From the NCBI RefSeq assembly GCF_011250565.1, contig NZ_JAANMS010000039.1, positions 1 to 47,223 on the forward strand: DNA of 47,223 nucleotides. The letters run 5' to 3'. This DNA is from Nocardioides sp. IC4_145 (lineage in GTDB: Bacteria; Actinomycetota; Actinomycetes; Propionibacteriales; Nocardioidaceae). Each line of letters begins with the position of its first letter. Within the stretch, counting starts at the first letter, position 1. Positions 46,794 to 47,223 of the stretch are shown one piece after another. The notes below the pieces were generated by a model. The model ran no database searches. It had not been told where the DNA came from and saw only the letters and a list, made by a program, of their open reading frames with translations. Position numbers and translations under genes: made by a program.

Positions 46794-47223
46794 TCACACG
46801 ACGCTCAGCAGCGCCCCTGGCTCGACGCTCGCGGCCGCGTCCTCGAGCACCTCGCAGAGGTCGGCGTAGTCCTCCAGGGCGACGGTGCCGCTGAGCGTGA
46901 GCCCGCGCCGGCCGACGAGCCACGACCACTGCTCGGTGACCAGCTCGGCCCCGATGCCGCGGTGCGCGAACCGCTGGTAGAGCACGTCGCGGCCATCGAG
47001 GTCGAGCAGCTCGGTGTCCTCGAGCGCGAACCGGTCCAGGAGCCGCCGGAGGTCGGCCACCGCGGCGGTCCGCCACTCGGCCAGGTCGTCGACGGCGGCC
47101 GGCAGCTCGGCCCGGCGCAGGACCAGCTCCGGCGGCACGCCCGACCACGACGGAGCGCCCCGGGCGGCCACGAGCACGTCGGGCGCGGGGTCGGGGTGGG
47201 CGTGCCAGCCGGGCGGGAGGGTG
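46794..47223 (-). CDS. Partial protein of unknown function (C-terminal 142 residues)
   Basis: The minus-strand frame ends at the stop 46796-46794 and is open to the window edge, so the start lies beyond 47223. The visible 142 residues begin TLPPGWHAHPDPAPDVLVAA, contain PPELVLRRAELPAAVDDLAEW and YQRFAHRGIGAELVTEQWSW, and end ASVEPGALLSVV. A beta-rich, GW-x-start pattern recalls small DcrB/DUF1795-like proteins, but this is a loose impression. A signal or lipobox could be in the missing part. It converges on the MFS gene with 8 bp between stops. Confidence 0.6.
   Translation of the reverse strand, partial: TLPPGWHAHPDPAPDVLVAARGAPSWSGVPPELVLRRAELPAAVDDLAEWRTAAVADLRRLLDRFALEDTELLDLDGRDVLYQRFAHRGIGAELVTEQWSWLVGRRGLTLSGTVALEDYADLCEVLEDAAASVEPGALLSVV

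Overview
The window is about 47 kb of very GC-rich DNA with tightly packed genes, many GTG starts and frequent 4-base GTGA/ATGA overlaps. Its gene families (EtfD-type Fe-S oxidoreductase, histidine use through HutF, a LAL-type LuxR regulator, paired CitE-like lyases, DUF1992, a sucrase/ferredoxin-like protein) point to a high-GC actinobacterium, most likely Nocardioidaceae (Nocardioides or a relative). That placement is inferred from gene content, not from a marker gene. I saw no rRNA, tRNA, CRISPR array, transposase or prophage.

Layout. 1-0.3 kb: a ribbon-helix-helix gene split so that its two halves face each other. 0.5-4.1 kb: a sodium:solute symporter with a two-helix partner, and a DHA2-type exporter whose best start codon is ATC. 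4.2-8.0 kb: an EtfD-like membrane Fe-S oxidoreductase with a roughly 490-residue acidic tail carrying eight copies of a GGSLFD-type motif. 8.1-15.6 kb: a secreted metallohydrolase, a DMT permease with an IclR regulator, a membrane coiled-coil protein with PGHTx repeats, an MFS permease and a secreted protein. 15.9-21.2 kb: hutH-hutU, then malQ with a small conserved protein. 21.3-27.5 kb: two CitE-like lyases, a DUF1992 protein, an M20 peptidase-MFS pair and a nitroreductase.

27.5-31.3 kb: an allC-like amidohydrolase, hutF and hutI in one overlapping operon. With hutHU this gives histidine to N-formylglutamate; no hutG is seen, and the allC-like enzyme is the natural candidate for the last step. 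31.4-39.4 kb: a small ORF and a LAL regulator, then the most unusual locus: a 100-residue Asp-rich repeat peptide with no K, R, H, C or aromatic residue, followed in one run by a JmjC-type oxygenase, a thioredoxin-like ferredoxin protein and two glycosyltransferases. I read this as a candidate system that modifies an acidic repeat peptide. 39.5-47.2 kb: a PucR regulator, a DadA-like oxidase, a flavin monooxygenase-TetR-hydrolase operon with a leaderless promoter and two palindromes, an EntS-like MFS exporter and the 3' part of an unrecognised gene.

Repeats are a recurring theme. A 60-bp hairpin occurs in two near-identical copies (about 4.18 and 14.25 kb), each just downstream of a minus-strand gene. 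Short in-frame tandem repeats (12 or 15 bp) have expanded in three coding sequences.
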